Source of the DNA: Microbacterium caowuchunii
GTDB taxonomy: Bacteria > Actinomycetota > Actinomycetes > Actinomycetales > Microbacteriaceae
Assembly (NCBI RefSeq): GCF_008727755.1
Contig: NZ_CP044231.1
Coordinates: forward strand, 434,001-498,000
DNA length: 64,000 nucleotides
Direction of reading: 5' to 3'
The position numbers were made by a program, and so were the translations under genes. Under the pieces are notes generated by a model. It did not search any database, was not told the DNA's origin, and saw nothing but the letters and a program-made list of their open reading frames with translations. Every line of letters starts with the position of its first letter. Within the stretch, counting starts at the first letter, position 1. This document shows positions 52,437 through 61,362 of the stretch, piece by piece.

Positions 52437-53954
52437 GTGCAGGAGACCGCATCCAGTCGATCGATCGGCGTTGCGGCGCGGCGCAACGGCGACAAGCGTG
52501 CCCGGCGAGCGTCGAACGTCGTCTCCGCTCGCCGCACCTCCCGTGACTGGCCGCAACGCTACGGCGGCCGACTCGTCTACAGCGACGTCCTCGTCATCGC
52601 CGCCACGATGGTGGTCTTCCTCACGATGGGCCTGCCGCCGGAAGCGTTCGTCGACTGGCCGAACGGGTACCGCCTGCCGTACTGGGGTGCAGTCCTGTTC
52701 GTCGCCCTGGTGTGGCTGTTGGCGCTGAGCATCTTCGACACACGCGATCGGCATGTGGCGGGTAACGGCGTCCACGAATACCGCCGCGTCGCCAACGCGA
52801 CGGTCGCGGTCATCGCGCTCTGCGTGGCTCTCGCCTTCTTCCTGCGCATGGATGTCTCGCGCGCGCTCTTCTTGATAGCGATGCCGGTGGGTCTCTTCGC
52901 GCTGATGCTGTCGCGGTGGATGTGGCGGCAGTGGTTGCGTCGCCAGCAGCGTCACGGCGAGTACGTCTACCGCGCGCTCGTCCTCGGTGAGTCGGCCAAG
53001 GCGGGCCACGTGATCGATTCGATCCGCCGCGAACCCGGATCGGGTTTCGACATCGTCGGGGTGGTCACCAGCGGACGCGTGCCGACGAGCATCAAGAAGG
53101 TTCCCGTCGTGGGCGGGTTCTCCCACGCCATCCAGGCCATGGATGCGACGGACGCCGACACGATCATCGTCGCCGGCGCGGACGACCTCGACCCCGAGAT
53201 GATGCGCCGACTCGGCTGGGACGTCGCCGACCGTGACGGAAACCTCGTCGTCGCGCCGGCCTTGACCGATATCGCCGGTCCTCGCATCCACACCCGGCAG
53301 GCGGCCGGCCTGCCGCTCGTGCACGTGGAGTTTCCGCGTCTCGATGGTGCAAAGCGATTCGGCAAACGTGCGTTCGATCTTGTCGGCTCGATCCTGATGA
53401 TCGTCCTGGTCTCGCCCATCATGTTGGCCAGCGCGGTCGCCATCAAGCTGGAGTCGCGCGGTCCTGTGCTCTTCCGGCAGATCCGCGTCGGTCGTCGGGG
53501 TCGCGAGTTCGGCATGATCAAATTCCGTTCGATGGACGCGGACGCCGACGACCAGCTGGCCAGTCTCCTGGACCTTCAGGGGACGACGGAACGCCCGCTG
53601 TTCAAGGTGGTCAACGATCCTCGAATCACGCCTGTCGGGCGGTATCTGCGTAAGTACTCGATAGACGAGCTTCCGCAATTGTTCAACGTCCTGCGGGGGG
53701 ACATGAGCCTGGTCGGTCCGCGTCCGCAGCGCGCTGCCGAAGTGGCCCTGTATGACGATGCGGCTCACCGACGTCTCCTCGTCAAGCCCGGCATGAGTGG
53801 TCTCTGGCAGGTGAGCGGACGATCGACCTTGGAGTGGGAGGACGCGCTGCGGCTGGACCTCTACTACGTCGAGAACTGGTCGTTCACACAGGACGTCGTC
53901 ATTCTTTTCCGCACGGTGCGCGCCGTGGTCGCACCGGGGAAGAGCGCCCACTGA
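52437..53954 (+). CDS. Polyprenyl-phosphate sugar-1-phosphate transferase (WbaP/CpsE type)
   Basis: This 505-residue enzyme starts glycan assembly by moving a sugar-1-phosphate onto undecaprenyl phosphate. The amino half has four to five membrane helices and a Rossmann-like CoA-binding domain (YRALVLGESAKAGHVIDSI). The catalytic half starts with KRAFDLVGSILMIVLVSPIM and contains RQIRVGRRGREFGMIKFRSM, KYSIDELPQLFNVLRGDMSLVGPRPQ split over the catalytic Asp-Glu pair (about residue 425), and KPGMSGLWQVSGRS. The GTG at 52437, with GGGGGAAAGG upstream, is preferred to an in-frame start at 52368. It is the last gene of the polysaccharide locus. The sugar (often Glc, Gal or GalNAc) is unknown. Confidence 0.93.
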   Translation: MQETASSRSIGVAARRNGDKRARRASNVVSARRTSRDWPQRYGGRLVYSDVLVIAATMVVFLTMGLPPEAFVDWPNGYRLPYWGAVLFVALVWLLALSIFDTRDRHVAGNGVHEYRRVANATVAVIALCVALAFFLRMDVSRALFLIAMPVGLFALMLSRWMWRQWLRRQQRHGEYVYRALVLGESAKAGHVIDSIRREPGSGFDIVGVVTSGRVPTSIKKVPVVGGFSHAIQAMDATDADTIIVAGADDLDPEMMRRLGWDVADRDGNLVVAPALTDIAGPRIHTRQAAGLPLVHVEFPRLDGAKRFGKRAFDLVGSILMIVLVSPIMLASAVAIKLESRGPVLFRQIRVGRRGREFGMIKFRSMDADADDQLASLLDLQGTTERPLFKVVNDPRITPVGRYLRKYSIDELPQLFNVLRGDMSLVGPRPQRAAEVALYDDAAHRRLLVKPGMSGLWQVSGRSTLEWEDALRLDLYYVENWSFTQDVVILFRTVRAVVAPGKSAH

Positions 53955-54035
53955 GGGCCACCGGCGGCGGAGCCGATCCAGGACCTCGCGGCATTACGGG
54001 CAGGTAAAGAAATCGTCACCTCATACGTCGGCGTC

Positions 54036-54065
54036 TTGTGAACCCGCTGAGCGAGCCGTTAGTGT
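54036..54065 (+). promoter_or_regulatory. Predicted promoter of the small LPXTG gene
   Basis: TTGTGA (54036-54041) and TAGTGT (54060-54065) are 18 bp apart. The -10 and start region GTTAGTGTTTGCCG (54058-54071) is almost the same as the one upstream of the giant wall-protein gene, at 21270-21283. Confidence 0.5.
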
Positions 54066-54165
54066 TTGCCGCGGGGGCCGTATCGACGATCGACCAACCG
54101 TCGCGCTCCCACGGCCTAGTTCTGTCACAGAGGCATCGCCTCAGACCCCCCTACGGAGTTCACAC

Positions 54166-54702
54166 ATGAAGAGCCTTCGCACGAAGATTGCCGCGGTCGT
54201 CATCGCCGCGGCCGCCATGATCGCCGCTCCTGCGGCGGCCAGCGCCAACTCATACGCCCCGAGCGCCCCCGGTGGTGCTCAGATCGTCGCCCCCGGTGGC
54301 AGCGTCACGGTCCCGTTCACCGGCTTCGCGCCGAACGAGGAGGTCACCTTCACCCTGACCGGTGAGAACGGCGCCGCCGCCACGCTGGCCGTCGTCAAGG
54401 CCGCCGTCAGCAGCACGTCCGCCACCAAGACGGCGTCGGGCTCCGGTGACGTCTCGATCACCGTCACCCTGCCCGCGAACGCGTCCGGCACCTACACGCT
54501 GACCGCTGTCGGCCAGACGTCCAACGCCTCCGACAGCGTGACCATCACGGTCTCCTCCACGGCCGGCGGCGGAAGCGGCCTGCCCGCGACCGGTGTCGAC
54601 AGCGCCTCCCTCATGGGCGTCTGGATCGGCGGCGGAGTGCTTCTCCTCGGCGGTCTCGCCGTCACCGTCTTCGCCGTGCGTCGCCAGCGTCAGGACGCCT
54701 GA
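54166..54702 (+). CDS. Small LPXTG-anchored surface protein with one Ig-like domain
   Basis: This 178-residue exported protein has a signal peptide (KIAAVVIAAAAMIAAPAAA) cleaved near ASANS at residue about 28, and a single beta-rich domain of about 100 residues with Ig-like character. A Gly/Ser spacer leads to LPATG (about residues 142-146), a membrane helix and the basic tail RRQRQDA. LPATG is a classical sortase A/D-type signal and differs from the LAGTG of the giant protein, so two sortase classes could be used. No sortase is in the window. It stands alone after the priming transferase, with its own promoter and a strong terminator at 54717. Confidence 0.88.
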   Translation: MKSLRTKIAAVVIAAAAMIAAPAAASANSYAPSAPGGAQIVAPGGSVTVPFTGFAPNEEVTFTLTGENGAAATLAVVKAAVSSTSATKTASGSGDVSITVTLPANASGTYTLTAVGQTSNASDSVTITVSSTAGGGSGLPATGVDSASLMGVWIGGGVLLLGGLAVTVFAVRRQRQDA

Positions 54703-54716
54703 CCCGCATCACCTCG

Positions 54717-54749
54717 CGAAACCCCCGGGCCCTCGGCCCGGGGGTTTCG
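54717..54749 (+). terminator. Hairpin after the small LPXTG gene
   Basis: CGAAACCCCCGGGCC (54717-54731), loop CTC, and the exact complement (54735-54749) form a 15-bp stem 15 nt after the stop codon. It belongs to the same CGAAACCCCC family as the hairpins at 21133 and 29306. Confidence 0.88.
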
Positions 54750-54793
54750 TCATGCCCGGAAAGGGTGCGTTCAAGCCCTTCGATCAGGCCCGT

Positions 54794-54861
54794 CAAGGTC
54801 TTTGGGCCCGGGTCGTGAGACCGGGCCAAAAGGCCTTGCCCCCGCTCGTGGGTCGGCAAGG
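54794..54861 (+). other. Two mutually exclusive hairpins upstream of the decayed wall-protein remnant
   Basis: Hairpin one pairs CAAGGTC-TTTGG (from 54794) with CCAAA-A-GGCCTTG (to 54838) with small bulges. Hairpin two pairs CCTTGCC (54834-54840) with GGCAAGG (54855-54861). They share CCTTG, so only one can form at a time. The region is not coding. It could be a regulatory leader left over from the lost part of the adjacent gene, or chance GC-rich pairing. Confidence 0.3.
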
Positions 54862-54887
54862 GCGACCCGGACGCCTTCCCGAGCCGG

Positions 54888-55233
54888 GTACGGCGGTACC
54901 CTCCGCTGCGAGCTGTTCGGTCCGCTGCAGCCGGCCGGTGCGGGGCTCGGGCCCTCGAGCGCGCCCACCATCACCCTCCGGGCGACGGTCTCGCCCGCGA
55001 CGGGGGAGCGCCCCGTCCGGAACGTCGCCGTGGTGACCTATCAGACCTTCGGCGATCCGGACGACCCCGGCACCTCTCAGGATGACGCCGTCATCCGTGT
55101 CTCGGTGCTCGCGGTGACCGGCGGGATGCCCCTCCTGGCGCTGCTCGTGCTCGGCGGGATGGCGCTGGCCGGAGGTGCGATCGCGCTGAGCATCCGACGC
55201 GGGCGGCGTGAGGAGACCGTGCCCACGACGTGA
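54888..55233 (+). pseudogene. Carboxyl-terminal remnant of a sortase-anchored repeat protein
   Basis: About 114 codons encode the end of a DUF11/CnaB-type domain, with TITLRATVSPATGERPVRN and an NVAVVTYQTF strand. LAVTG, a membrane helix (LLALLVLGGMALAGGAIALS) and RRGRREE follow. There is no signal peptide, and the bases upstream of about 54888 in this frame give no protein-like sequence, so it is a truncated relic and not a gene. LAVTG is an LAXTG signal like that of the giant protein. The hairpin at 55238 follows directly and was probably its terminator. Confidence 0.75.
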
Positions 55234-55237
55234 CGCC

Positions 55238-55276
55238 CGGGACACGGTCCGCGGGACTGCCGCGGGCCGTGTCCCG
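55238..55276 (+). terminator. Hairpin separating the wall-protein relic from the S10 operon
   Basis: CGGGACACGGTCCGCGG (55238-55254) pairs with CCGCGGGCCGTGTCCCG (55260-55276) through 17 pairs including one G-T wobble, with loop GACTG. It lies 4 nt after the relic's stop codon. Confidence 0.8.
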
Positions 55277-55288
55277 ACACGCCCGGGT

Positions 55289-55317
55289 TTGCGACACGCC
55301 CGGGCGGCACGTAGACT
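55289..55317 (+). promoter_or_regulatory. Predicted S10-operon promoter with 13-nt direct repeat
   Basis: TTGCGA (55289-55294) and TAGACT (55312-55317) are 17 bp apart. CGACACGCCCGGG occurs at 55275-55287 and again at 55292-55304, a 17-bp period; the second copy fills the spacer. The leader to rpsJ is about 290 nt (55325-55615) without a gene, long enough to hold ribosomal-protein autoregulation, but I cannot identify the structure. Confidence 0.65.
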
Positions 55318-55615
55318 GTACAGGTTCCACATTCCGGCGGCTCACGCCCCCGGATCACTGCCAGGGCAGTGCATAGGCAGCGCGTCAGCGCGGGCGCCTA
55401 GGCCGCGGGTAGCAGAACAACATCCCACCACCTCGCAGACCCGGAAACGGGCGCTTCACGCGTGCGAGGCGGGGGGACCGGGGCCGTGAGGCCTCGGCTG
55501 ACATGAGAACAGTGGTGCGATCTCACCGTGAAAGCGGGGGTAGTGCCCGGCGCGCAAGCGTCACCGTGCGTCCGATGCCCCAGAGGTATGACGCGAGACA
55601 GAGAGTGAGCAGACA

Positions 55616-55924
55616 ATGGCGGGACAGAAGATCCGCATTCGCCTGAAGTCGTACGACCACGCAGGGCTGGACAGCTCGGCGCGGAAGATCGTCGACACAG
55701 TGACCCGTGCAGGCGCCACGGTCGTGGGCCCCGTGCCCCTTCCGACCGAGAAGAACGTCACCGTGGTCATCCGGTCGCCCCACAAGTACAAGGACAGCCG
55801 CGAGCACTTCGAGATGCGCACCCACAAGCGCCTCATCGACATCATCGACCCGACGCCCAAGGCCGTCGACTCGCTGATGCGTCTCGACCTCCCGGCCGAT
55901 GTCAACATCGAGATCAAGCTCTGA
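55616..55924 (+). CDS. rpsJ: 30S ribosomal protein S10
   Basis: This 102-residue protein of the 30S head is also the NusE component of antitermination complexes. It begins [18 protein letters not shown] and has the typical [20 protein letters not shown] and [16 protein letters not shown] stretches. The start ATG follows a GAGA-rich site. It is the first gene of the S10 operon, behind the promoter at 55289 and a long leader. The gap to rplC is 8 nt. Confidence 0.98.
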   Translation: MAGQKIRIRLKSYDHAGLDSSARKIVDTVTRAGATVVGPVPLPTEKNVTVVIRSPHKYKDSREHFEMRTHKRLIDIIDPTPKAVDSLMRLDLPADVNIEIKL

Positions 55925-55932
55925 GGTTCGCC

Positions 55933-56592
55933 ATGGCTGACATCAACTCCAAGATTTCCCACGGCCTGCTCGGTACCAAGCTCGGCATGACCCAGGTCTG
56001 GAACGACCAGGGCAAGCTCGTCCCGGTCACCGTGATCCAGGTCTCCCCGAACGTGGTCACCCAGGTCCGCACCCCCGAGAAGGACGGTTACAACGCCGTC
56101 CAGATCGCCGCGGGTCAGATCGACCCCCGCAAGGTCACCAAGCCCCTCGAGGGCCACTTCGAGGCTGCCGGGGTCACCCCGCGCCGTCACGTGACCGAGA
56201 TCCGCACCGCCAACGCCTCCGACTATTCACTCGGTCAGGAGCTGACGGTCGAGGGTCTCTTCGAGGCCGGCCAGCTGGTCGACGTCGTCGGCACCAGCAA
56301 GGGCAAGGGCACCGCGGGTGTCATGAAGCGTCACAACTTCAAGGGCGTCTCCGCTTCGCACGGTGCGCACCGCAACCACCGCAAGCCCGGTTCGATCGGC
56401 GCCTCGTCGACCCCGAGCCGCGTCTTCAAGGGCATGCGCATGGCCGGCCGTATGGGTGGCGAGCGCGTGACCGTCCTCAACCTCACGGTGCACGCCGTCG
56501 ACGCCGAGAAGGGTCTGCTGCTCGTCAAGGGCGCCGTCCCCGGTGCCCGCGGTCGCATCGTTTACGTCCGCAACGCAGTGAAGGGGGCCTGA
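55933..56592 (+). CDS. rplC: 50S ribosomal protein L3
   Basis: This 219-residue protein has a globular part on the 50S surface and a loop reaching the peptidyl-transferase centre. [13 protein letters not shown] opens it, and the loop region [20 protein letters not shown] and [19 protein letters not shown] is intact. It ends 4 nt before rplD. The length is usual for actinobacteria, and nothing unusual is seen. Confidence 0.98.
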   Translation: MADINSKISHGLLGTKLGMTQVWNDQGKLVPVTVIQVSPNVVTQVRTPEKDGYNAVQIAAGQIDPRKVTKPLEGHFEAAGVTPRRHVTEIRTANASDYSLGQELTVEGLFEAGQLVDVVGTSKGKGTAGVMKRHNFKGVSASHGAHRNHRKPGSIGASSTPSRVFKGMRMAGRMGGERVTVLNLTVHAVDAEKGLLLVKGAVPGARGRIVYVRNAVKGA

Positions 56593-56596
56593 GCAC

Positions 56597-57256
56597 ATGG
56601 CTGACTCGACTCTCGCGCTCGACGTCCAGGCCGCCGGCGGAAAGAAGACCGGTTCGGTCCAGCTCCCCGCTGAGCTGTTCGACGTCAAGACGAACATCCC
56701 GCTCATCCACCAGGTCGTCGTGGCGCAGCTCGCCGCAGCGCGCCAGGGTACGCACTCGACCAAGCGTCGTGGTGAGGTCTCCGGTGCCGGCCGCAAGCCG
56801 TTCAAGCAGAAGGGCACCGGTAACGCCCGTCAGGGTTCCATCCGCGCCCCGCACATGACCGGTGGTGGCATCGTGCACGGCCCGAAGCCGCGCAACTACT
56901 CGCAGCGCACGCCCAAGAAGATGGTCGCCGCAGCTCTCCTCGGAGCGCTCAGCGACCGTGCCCGCGGCCAGCGCCTGCACATCGTCGACAGCTTCGGCAT
57001 CGAGGGCGCCCCCTCGACGAAGGCTGCAGCATCCGTGCTGTCCAACCTCGCGGCGACGAAGAACGTCCTCGTCGTCATCGAGCGCGGCGACGAGATCAGC
57101 ACCAAGAGCGTCCGCAACCTCGCGTACGTGCACGTGCTGACCTTCGACCAGCTGAACGCCTACGACGTGCTCGTCTCCGACGACATCGTCTTCACCAAGG
57201 CCGCCTACGACGCGTTCGTCGCAGCGAAGTCGGCCACCGAGGAGGTCTCGGCATGA
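56597..57256 (+). CDS. rplD: 50S ribosomal protein L4
   Basis: This 219-residue protein lines the exit tunnel near the macrolide site and in some bacteria controls the S10 operon. The tunnel loop [19 protein letters not shown] and the following [17 protein letters not shown] are wild type in appearance, with no macrolide-resistance-like insertions. Its stop overlaps the rplW start in ATGA, so the two are coupled. Confidence 0.98.
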   Translation: MADSTLALDVQAAGGKKTGSVQLPAELFDVKTNIPLIHQVVVAQLAAARQGTHSTKRRGEVSGAGRKPFKQKGTGNARQGSIRAPHMTGGGIVHGPKPRNYSQRTPKKMVAAALLGALSDRARGQRLHIVDSFGIEGAPSTKAAASVLSNLAATKNVLVVIERGDEISTKSVRNLAYVHVLTFDQLNAYDVLVSDDIVFTKAAYDAFVAAKSATEEVSA

Positions 57257-57552
57257 GCGCCGTGAACAAGGACCCGCGCGACATCATCCTGAAGCCGGTC
57301 GTCTCGGAGAAGAGCTACGGTCTGATCGACGAGGGAAAGTACACGTTCTACGTGGACACCCGCGCCAACAAGACCGAGATCAAGCTCGCCATCGAGAAGA
57401 TCTTCGGCGTCAAGGTGGATTCGGTCAACACGATCAACCGTGTCGGCAAGCTCCGCCGTACCAAGTTCGGCATGGGCAAGCGCAAGGACACCAAGCGTGC
57501 GATCGTCACGCTGAAGTCCGGCACCATCGACATCTTCACGGCAGTCGGCTGA
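57253..57552 (+). CDS. rplW: 50S ribosomal protein L23
   Basis: This 99-residue protein sits at the tunnel exit, where signal recognition particle and trigger factor dock. It has [17 protein letters not shown] at the start and the [22 protein letters not shown] core. It starts inside the rplD stop (ATGA) and lies 24 nt before rplB. Its length is typical of actinobacteria. Confidence 0.98.
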   Translation: MSAVNKDPRDIILKPVVSEKSYGLIDEGKYTFYVDTRANKTEIKLAIEKIFGVKVDSVNTINRVGKLRRTKFGMGKRKDTKRAIVTLKSGTIDIFTAVG

Positions 57553-57576
57553 CGGTCGGGATAGAGGACTAGAGAC

Positions 57577-58416
57577 ATGGCTATTCGCAAGTACAAGCCC
57601 ACGACCCCGGGTCGCCGCGGCTCGTCGGTGGCCGACTTCGCCGAGATCACCCGATCGACGCCCGAGAAGTCGCTCCTCCGCCCGCTGAGCAAGACCGGTG
57701 GTCGCAACAACCAGGGTCGCATCACGACCCGTCACATCGGTGGTGGCCACAAGCGCCAGTACCGCGTGATCGATTTCCGTCGCAACGACAAGGACGGCGT
57801 CAACGCGAAGGTCGCTCACATCGAGTACGACCCCAACCGCACCGCACGCATCGCACTGCTGCACTACGTGGACGGCGAGAAGCGCTACATCATCGCGCCG
57901 AACAAGCTCCAGCAGGGCGACATCGTCGAGTCGGGCCCTTCGGCCGACATCAAGCCGGGCAACAACCTGCCGCTGCGCAACATCCCCACCGGTACCGTCA
58001 TCCACGCGATCGAGCTCCGGCCCGGTGGCGGCGCGAAGATGGCCCGTTCGGCGGGCGTCTCCGTGCGTCTCGTCGCCAAGGACGGCCCCTACGCGCAGCT
58101 GCGTCTCCCCTCGGGTGAGATCCGCAACGTCGACGCACGGTGCCGCGCCACGATCGGCGAGGTCGGCAACGCCGAGCAGTCGAACATCAACTGGGGCAAG
58201 GCCGGCCGTAACCGCTGGAAGGGCATCCGCCCGACCGTCCGCGGTGTCGCGATGAACCCGGTCGACCACCCGCACGGTGGTGGCGAGGGCAAGACCAGCG
58301 GTGGACGCCACCCGGTCTCGCCGTGGGGTCAGGCTGAGGGTCGTACCCGTCACGCCAACAAGGAAAGCGACAAGTACATCGTCCGCCGTCGCACCGCCGG
58401 CAAGAAGCGCAAGTAG
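57577..58416 (+). CDS. rplB: 50S ribosomal protein L2
   Basis: This 279-residue protein is one of the largest 50S core proteins and is needed for subunit joining and peptidyl transfer. It begins [17 protein letters not shown], and the catalysis-linked region [18 protein letters not shown] includes the conserved histidine. The carboxyl end is Lys/Arg-rich as usual. A GAGGA site precedes the ATG and rpsS follows after 11 nt. Confidence 0.98.
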   Translation: MAIRKYKPTTPGRRGSSVADFAEITRSTPEKSLLRPLSKTGGRNNQGRITTRHIGGGHKRQYRVIDFRRNDKDGVNAKVAHIEYDPNRTARIALLHYVDGEKRYIIAPNKLQQGDIVESGPSADIKPGNNLPLRNIPTGTVIHAIELRPGGGAKMARSAGVSVRLVAKDGPYAQLRLPSGEIRNVDARCRATIGEVGNAEQSNINWGKAGRNRWKGIRPTVRGVAMNPVDHPHGGGEGKTSGGRHPVSPWGQAEGRTRHANKESDKYIVRRRTAGKKRK

Positions 58417-58427
58417 GGAAACAGAAG

Positions 58428-58709
58428 ATGCCACGCAGTCTTAAGAAGGGCCCCTTCGTCGACGAGCACCTGCTTCGCAAGGTCGTCGTGCAGAACGAGG
58501 CGGGTTCGAAGAACGTCATCAAGACCTGGTCGCGTCGCTCGATGATCGTCCCGGCCATGCTGGGCCACACGATCGCCGTGCACGACGGTCGCAAGCACAT
58601 CCCCGTGTTCGTGACCGAGACCATGGTCGGTCACAAGCTGGGCGAGTTCTCGCCCACCCGCACCTTCCGCGGCCACGTGAAGGACGACAAGAAGGGCCGC
58701 CGCCGCTGA
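58428..58709 (+). CDS. rpsS: 30S ribosomal protein S19
   Basis: This 93-residue protein of the 30S head contacts S13 and the inter-subunit bridge. [18 protein letters not shown] at the start and HNGRKHIPV-like [21 protein letters not shown] in the middle identify it. The final KKGRRR is a typical basic tail. It is separated from rplB by 11 nt and from rplV by 22 nt. Confidence 0.98.
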   Translation: MPRSLKKGPFVDEHLLRKVVVQNEAGSKNVIKTWSRRSMIVPAMLGHTIAVHDGRKHIPVFVTETMVGHKLGEFSPTRTFRGHVKDDKKGRRR

Positions 58710-58731
58710 CGCGGGGCGCAGAGGAGAAGAA

Positions 58732-59127
58732 ATGGTGGAGTCCATCGCACGCGTGCGACACATCCGCGTGACCCCTCAGAAGGCTCGTCGTGTCGTCGCG
58801 CTCATCAAGGGAAAGCAGGCCGAAGAGGCCCTCGCGATCCTGAAGTTCGCACCCCAGAGTGCCAGTGAGCCGATCTACAAGCTCGTCGCCTCCGCTATCG
58901 CGAACGCTCGCGTCAAGGCGGACAAGGAGAACGAGTTCCTCGCCGAGCAGGATCTGTTCATCAAGAACGCATTCGTCGACGAGGGCACGACGCTCAAGCG
59001 GTTCCGGCCGCGAGCCCAGGGTCGCGCTTTCCAGATCAAGAAGCGCACCAGCCACATCACGGTCGTCCTTTCGACCCCCGAGGTGGCTGAGGCTGCACCG
59101 GCTGAGAGCAAGAAGGCGAGCAAGTAA
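58732..59127 (+). CDS. rplV: 50S ribosomal protein L22
   Basis: This 131-residue protein has a long loop that narrows the exit tunnel opposite L4. It has [20 protein letters not shown] at the start and the loop [21 protein letters not shown]. An Ala/Glu/Ser/Lys tail extends it. GAGGAG lies 5 nt upstream of the ATG. Its stop TAA overlaps the rpsC start (TAATG). Confidence 0.98.
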   Translation: MVESIARVRHIRVTPQKARRVVALIKGKQAEEALAILKFAPQSASEPIYKLVASAIANARVKADKENEFLAEQDLFIKNAFVDEGTTLKRFRPRAQGRAFQIKKRTSHITVVLSTPEVAEAAPAESKKASK

Positions 59128-59896
59128 TGGGACAGAAAGTCAACCCGTACGGCTTCCGCCTCGGTATCACCACCGACCACGTGTCGCGTTGGTTCTCCGA
59201 CTCGACGAAGCCGGGACAGCGCTACGCCGACTACGTGGCCGAGGACATCAGGATCCGCAAGCTCCTGCTGTCGAGCCTCGACCGCGCAGGCGTGAGCAAC
59301 ATCGAGATCGAGCGCACGCGTGACCGCGTCCGCGTCGACATCCACACCGCGCGCCCGGGTATCGTCATCGGTCGCCGTGGCGCCGAGGCCGAGCGCATCC
59401 GTGGAGACCTCGAGAAGCTCACCGGCAAGCAGATCCAGCTGAACATCCTCGAGGTCAAGAACCCCGAGGCCGACGCTCAGCTCGTCGCGCAGGGCATCGC
59501 CGAGCAGCTCTCCGCACGTGTGGCCTTCCGCCGCGCGATGCGCAAGGGTCTGCAGGGCGCTCAGCGCGCCGGTGCCAAGGGCATCCGGATCCAGGTCTCG
59601 GGTCGTCTCGGCGGCGCCGAGATGAGCCGGTCGGAGTTCTACCGCGAAGGCCGTGTGCCGCTGCACACGCTCCGCGCGAACATCGACTACGGCTTCTACG
59701 AGGCCAAGACCACCTTCGGCCGCATCGGCGTGAAGGTCTGGATCTACAAGGGCGACCTGACCAACAAGGAACTCGCGCGCGAGCAGGCCAACGCACCGAA
59801 GTCCCGTGGTCGTGACGACCGCGGCGACCGTGGTGACCGCCGTCCGCCGCGTGGCCCCCGCAACGAGGCCCCCGTGGCAGAAGGAGCGTCGGCGTA

Positions 59897-59897
<1 letters not shown>
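59127..59897 (+). CDS. rpsC: 30S ribosomal protein S3
   Basis: This 256-residue protein of the mRNA entry site contributes to helicase activity. It begins [17 protein letters not shown]. Its KH domain has the [17 protein letters not shown] motif (about residues 75-95), and the carboxyl domain contains [20 protein letters not shown]. An Arg/Gly/Asp-rich tail (about 225-256) is an actinobacterial extension. It overlaps rplV and rplP by one base on each side. Confidence 0.98.
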
Positions 59898-60315
<418 letters not shown>

Positions 60316-60316
<1 letters not shown>

Positions 60317-60627
60317 TGGCGATCGGCACCAAGCAGCTCGCACCGAGCGAGCTCGACACGTTCGAAGACCAGCGCCTCGTCGAGGAGCTGCGCAAGGCCA
60401 AGGAAGAGCTGTTCAACCTGCGCTTCCAGTCGGCCACCGGCCAGCTCGAGAGCCACGGCCGCATCCGCGCCGTCAAGCGCGACATTGCCCGGCTGTACAC
60501 GGTGATCCGCGAGCGCGAGCTCGGCATCCGTGCCACGCCCGCTGCGCCGGCTCCCGCGAAGGCGAAGAAGACGAAGGCGAAGAAGACCGAGGACACCTCG
60601 GCCGCCGCCGAAGGAGAGGCTGAGTGA
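60316..60627 (+). CDS. rpmC: 50S ribosomal protein L29 with Lys/Ala-rich tail
   Basis: This 103-residue protein is longer than the 65 or so residues of Escherichia coli L29. The core has [20 protein letters not shown] and [16 protein letters not shown]. The carboxyl tail, about residues 73-103, is rich in Ala, Lys and Glu and is probably disordered, an extension seen in several actinobacteria. Its stop overlaps the rpsQ ATG as TGATG. Confidence 0.97.
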
Positions 60628-60956
60628 TGGCCACCACGAAGAAGGACGCTGCAGAGCAGGCCGTCGGGCACGAGAGCTCCGACCGGGACGTCCGCGACGC
60701 GAACGCCCGTGGCTACCGCAAGGCGCGCCGCGGCTACGTCGTCAGCGACAAGATGGACAAGACCATCGTCGTCGAGGTCGAGGACCGCGTGAAGCACCCG
60801 CTGTACGGCAAGGTCATCCGCCGCACCTCCAAGGTGAAGGCGCACGACGAGACGAACTCGGCCGGAATCGGCGACCTCGTCGTCATCAACGAGACCCGCC
60901 CGCTGAGCGCCACCAAGCGCTGGCGCCTGGTCGAGATCCTCGAGAAGGCCAAGTAA
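60627..60956 (+). CDS. rpsQ: 30S ribosomal protein S17
   Basis: This 109-residue protein has an amino extension of about 30 residues before the conserved [20 protein letters not shown] core. [20 protein letters not shown] and the final [18 protein letters not shown] segment confirm it. I prefer the ATG at 60627 (GGAGAGG upstream) to the GTG at 60624. A 35-nt gap to rplN marks the join between the S10 and spc blocks; I see no terminator in it. Confidence 0.97.
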   Translation: MATTKKDAAEQAVGHESSDRDVRDANARGYRKARRGYVVSDKMDKTIVVEVEDRVKHPLYGKVIRRTSKVKAHDETNSAGIGDLVVINETRPLSATKRWRLVEILEKAK

Positions 60957-60991
60957 GCCCTCGGGCTTTCTTGGAATCCAAGGAGTAACAA

Positions 60992-61360
60992 GTGATTCAG
61001 AACGAATCCCGCATCAAGGTCGCGGACAACACCGGTGCGAAGGAGCTGCTCACCATCCGCGTGCTCGGCGGCTCCAACCGGCGTTACGCGGGCGTGGGCG
61101 ACGTCATCGTCGCCACCGTCAAGGACGCGATCCCGGGCGGCAACGTCAAGAAGGGCGATGTGGTCAAGGCCGTCGTCGTCCGTACCGTCAAGTCGACCCG
61201 TCGTCCCGACGGGTCCTACATCAAGTTCGACGAGAACGCCGCCGTGATCCTGAAGAACGACGGGGAGCCCCGCGGCACCCGTATCTTCGGGCCGGTCGGC
61301 CGTGAGCTTCGTGACAAGAAGTTCATGAAGATCGTCTCCCTGGCCCCGGAGGTCATCTGA
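60992..61360 (+). CDS. rplN: 50S ribosomal protein L14
   Basis: This 122-residue protein lies at the subunit interface. It begins [19 protein letters not shown] and has the [18 protein letters not shown] and [20 protein letters not shown] segments. The start is GTG with AGGAG 6 nt upstream. It is the first gene of the spc block and lies 2 nt before rplX. Confidence 0.98.
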   Translation: MIQNESRIKVADNTGAKELLTIRVLGGSNRRYAGVGDVIVATVKDAIPGGNVKKGDVVKAVVVRTVKSTRRPDGSYIKFDENAAVILKNDGEPRGTRIFGPVGRELRDKKFMKIVSLAPEVI

Positions 61361-61362
61361 TC

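Noticed and set aside
54802..54887. Upstream extension of the LAVTG relic to make an intact 143-residue gene
   Set aside because: The extension is hairpin-rich, has no signal peptide and no protein-like composition, so a truncated relic fits better.
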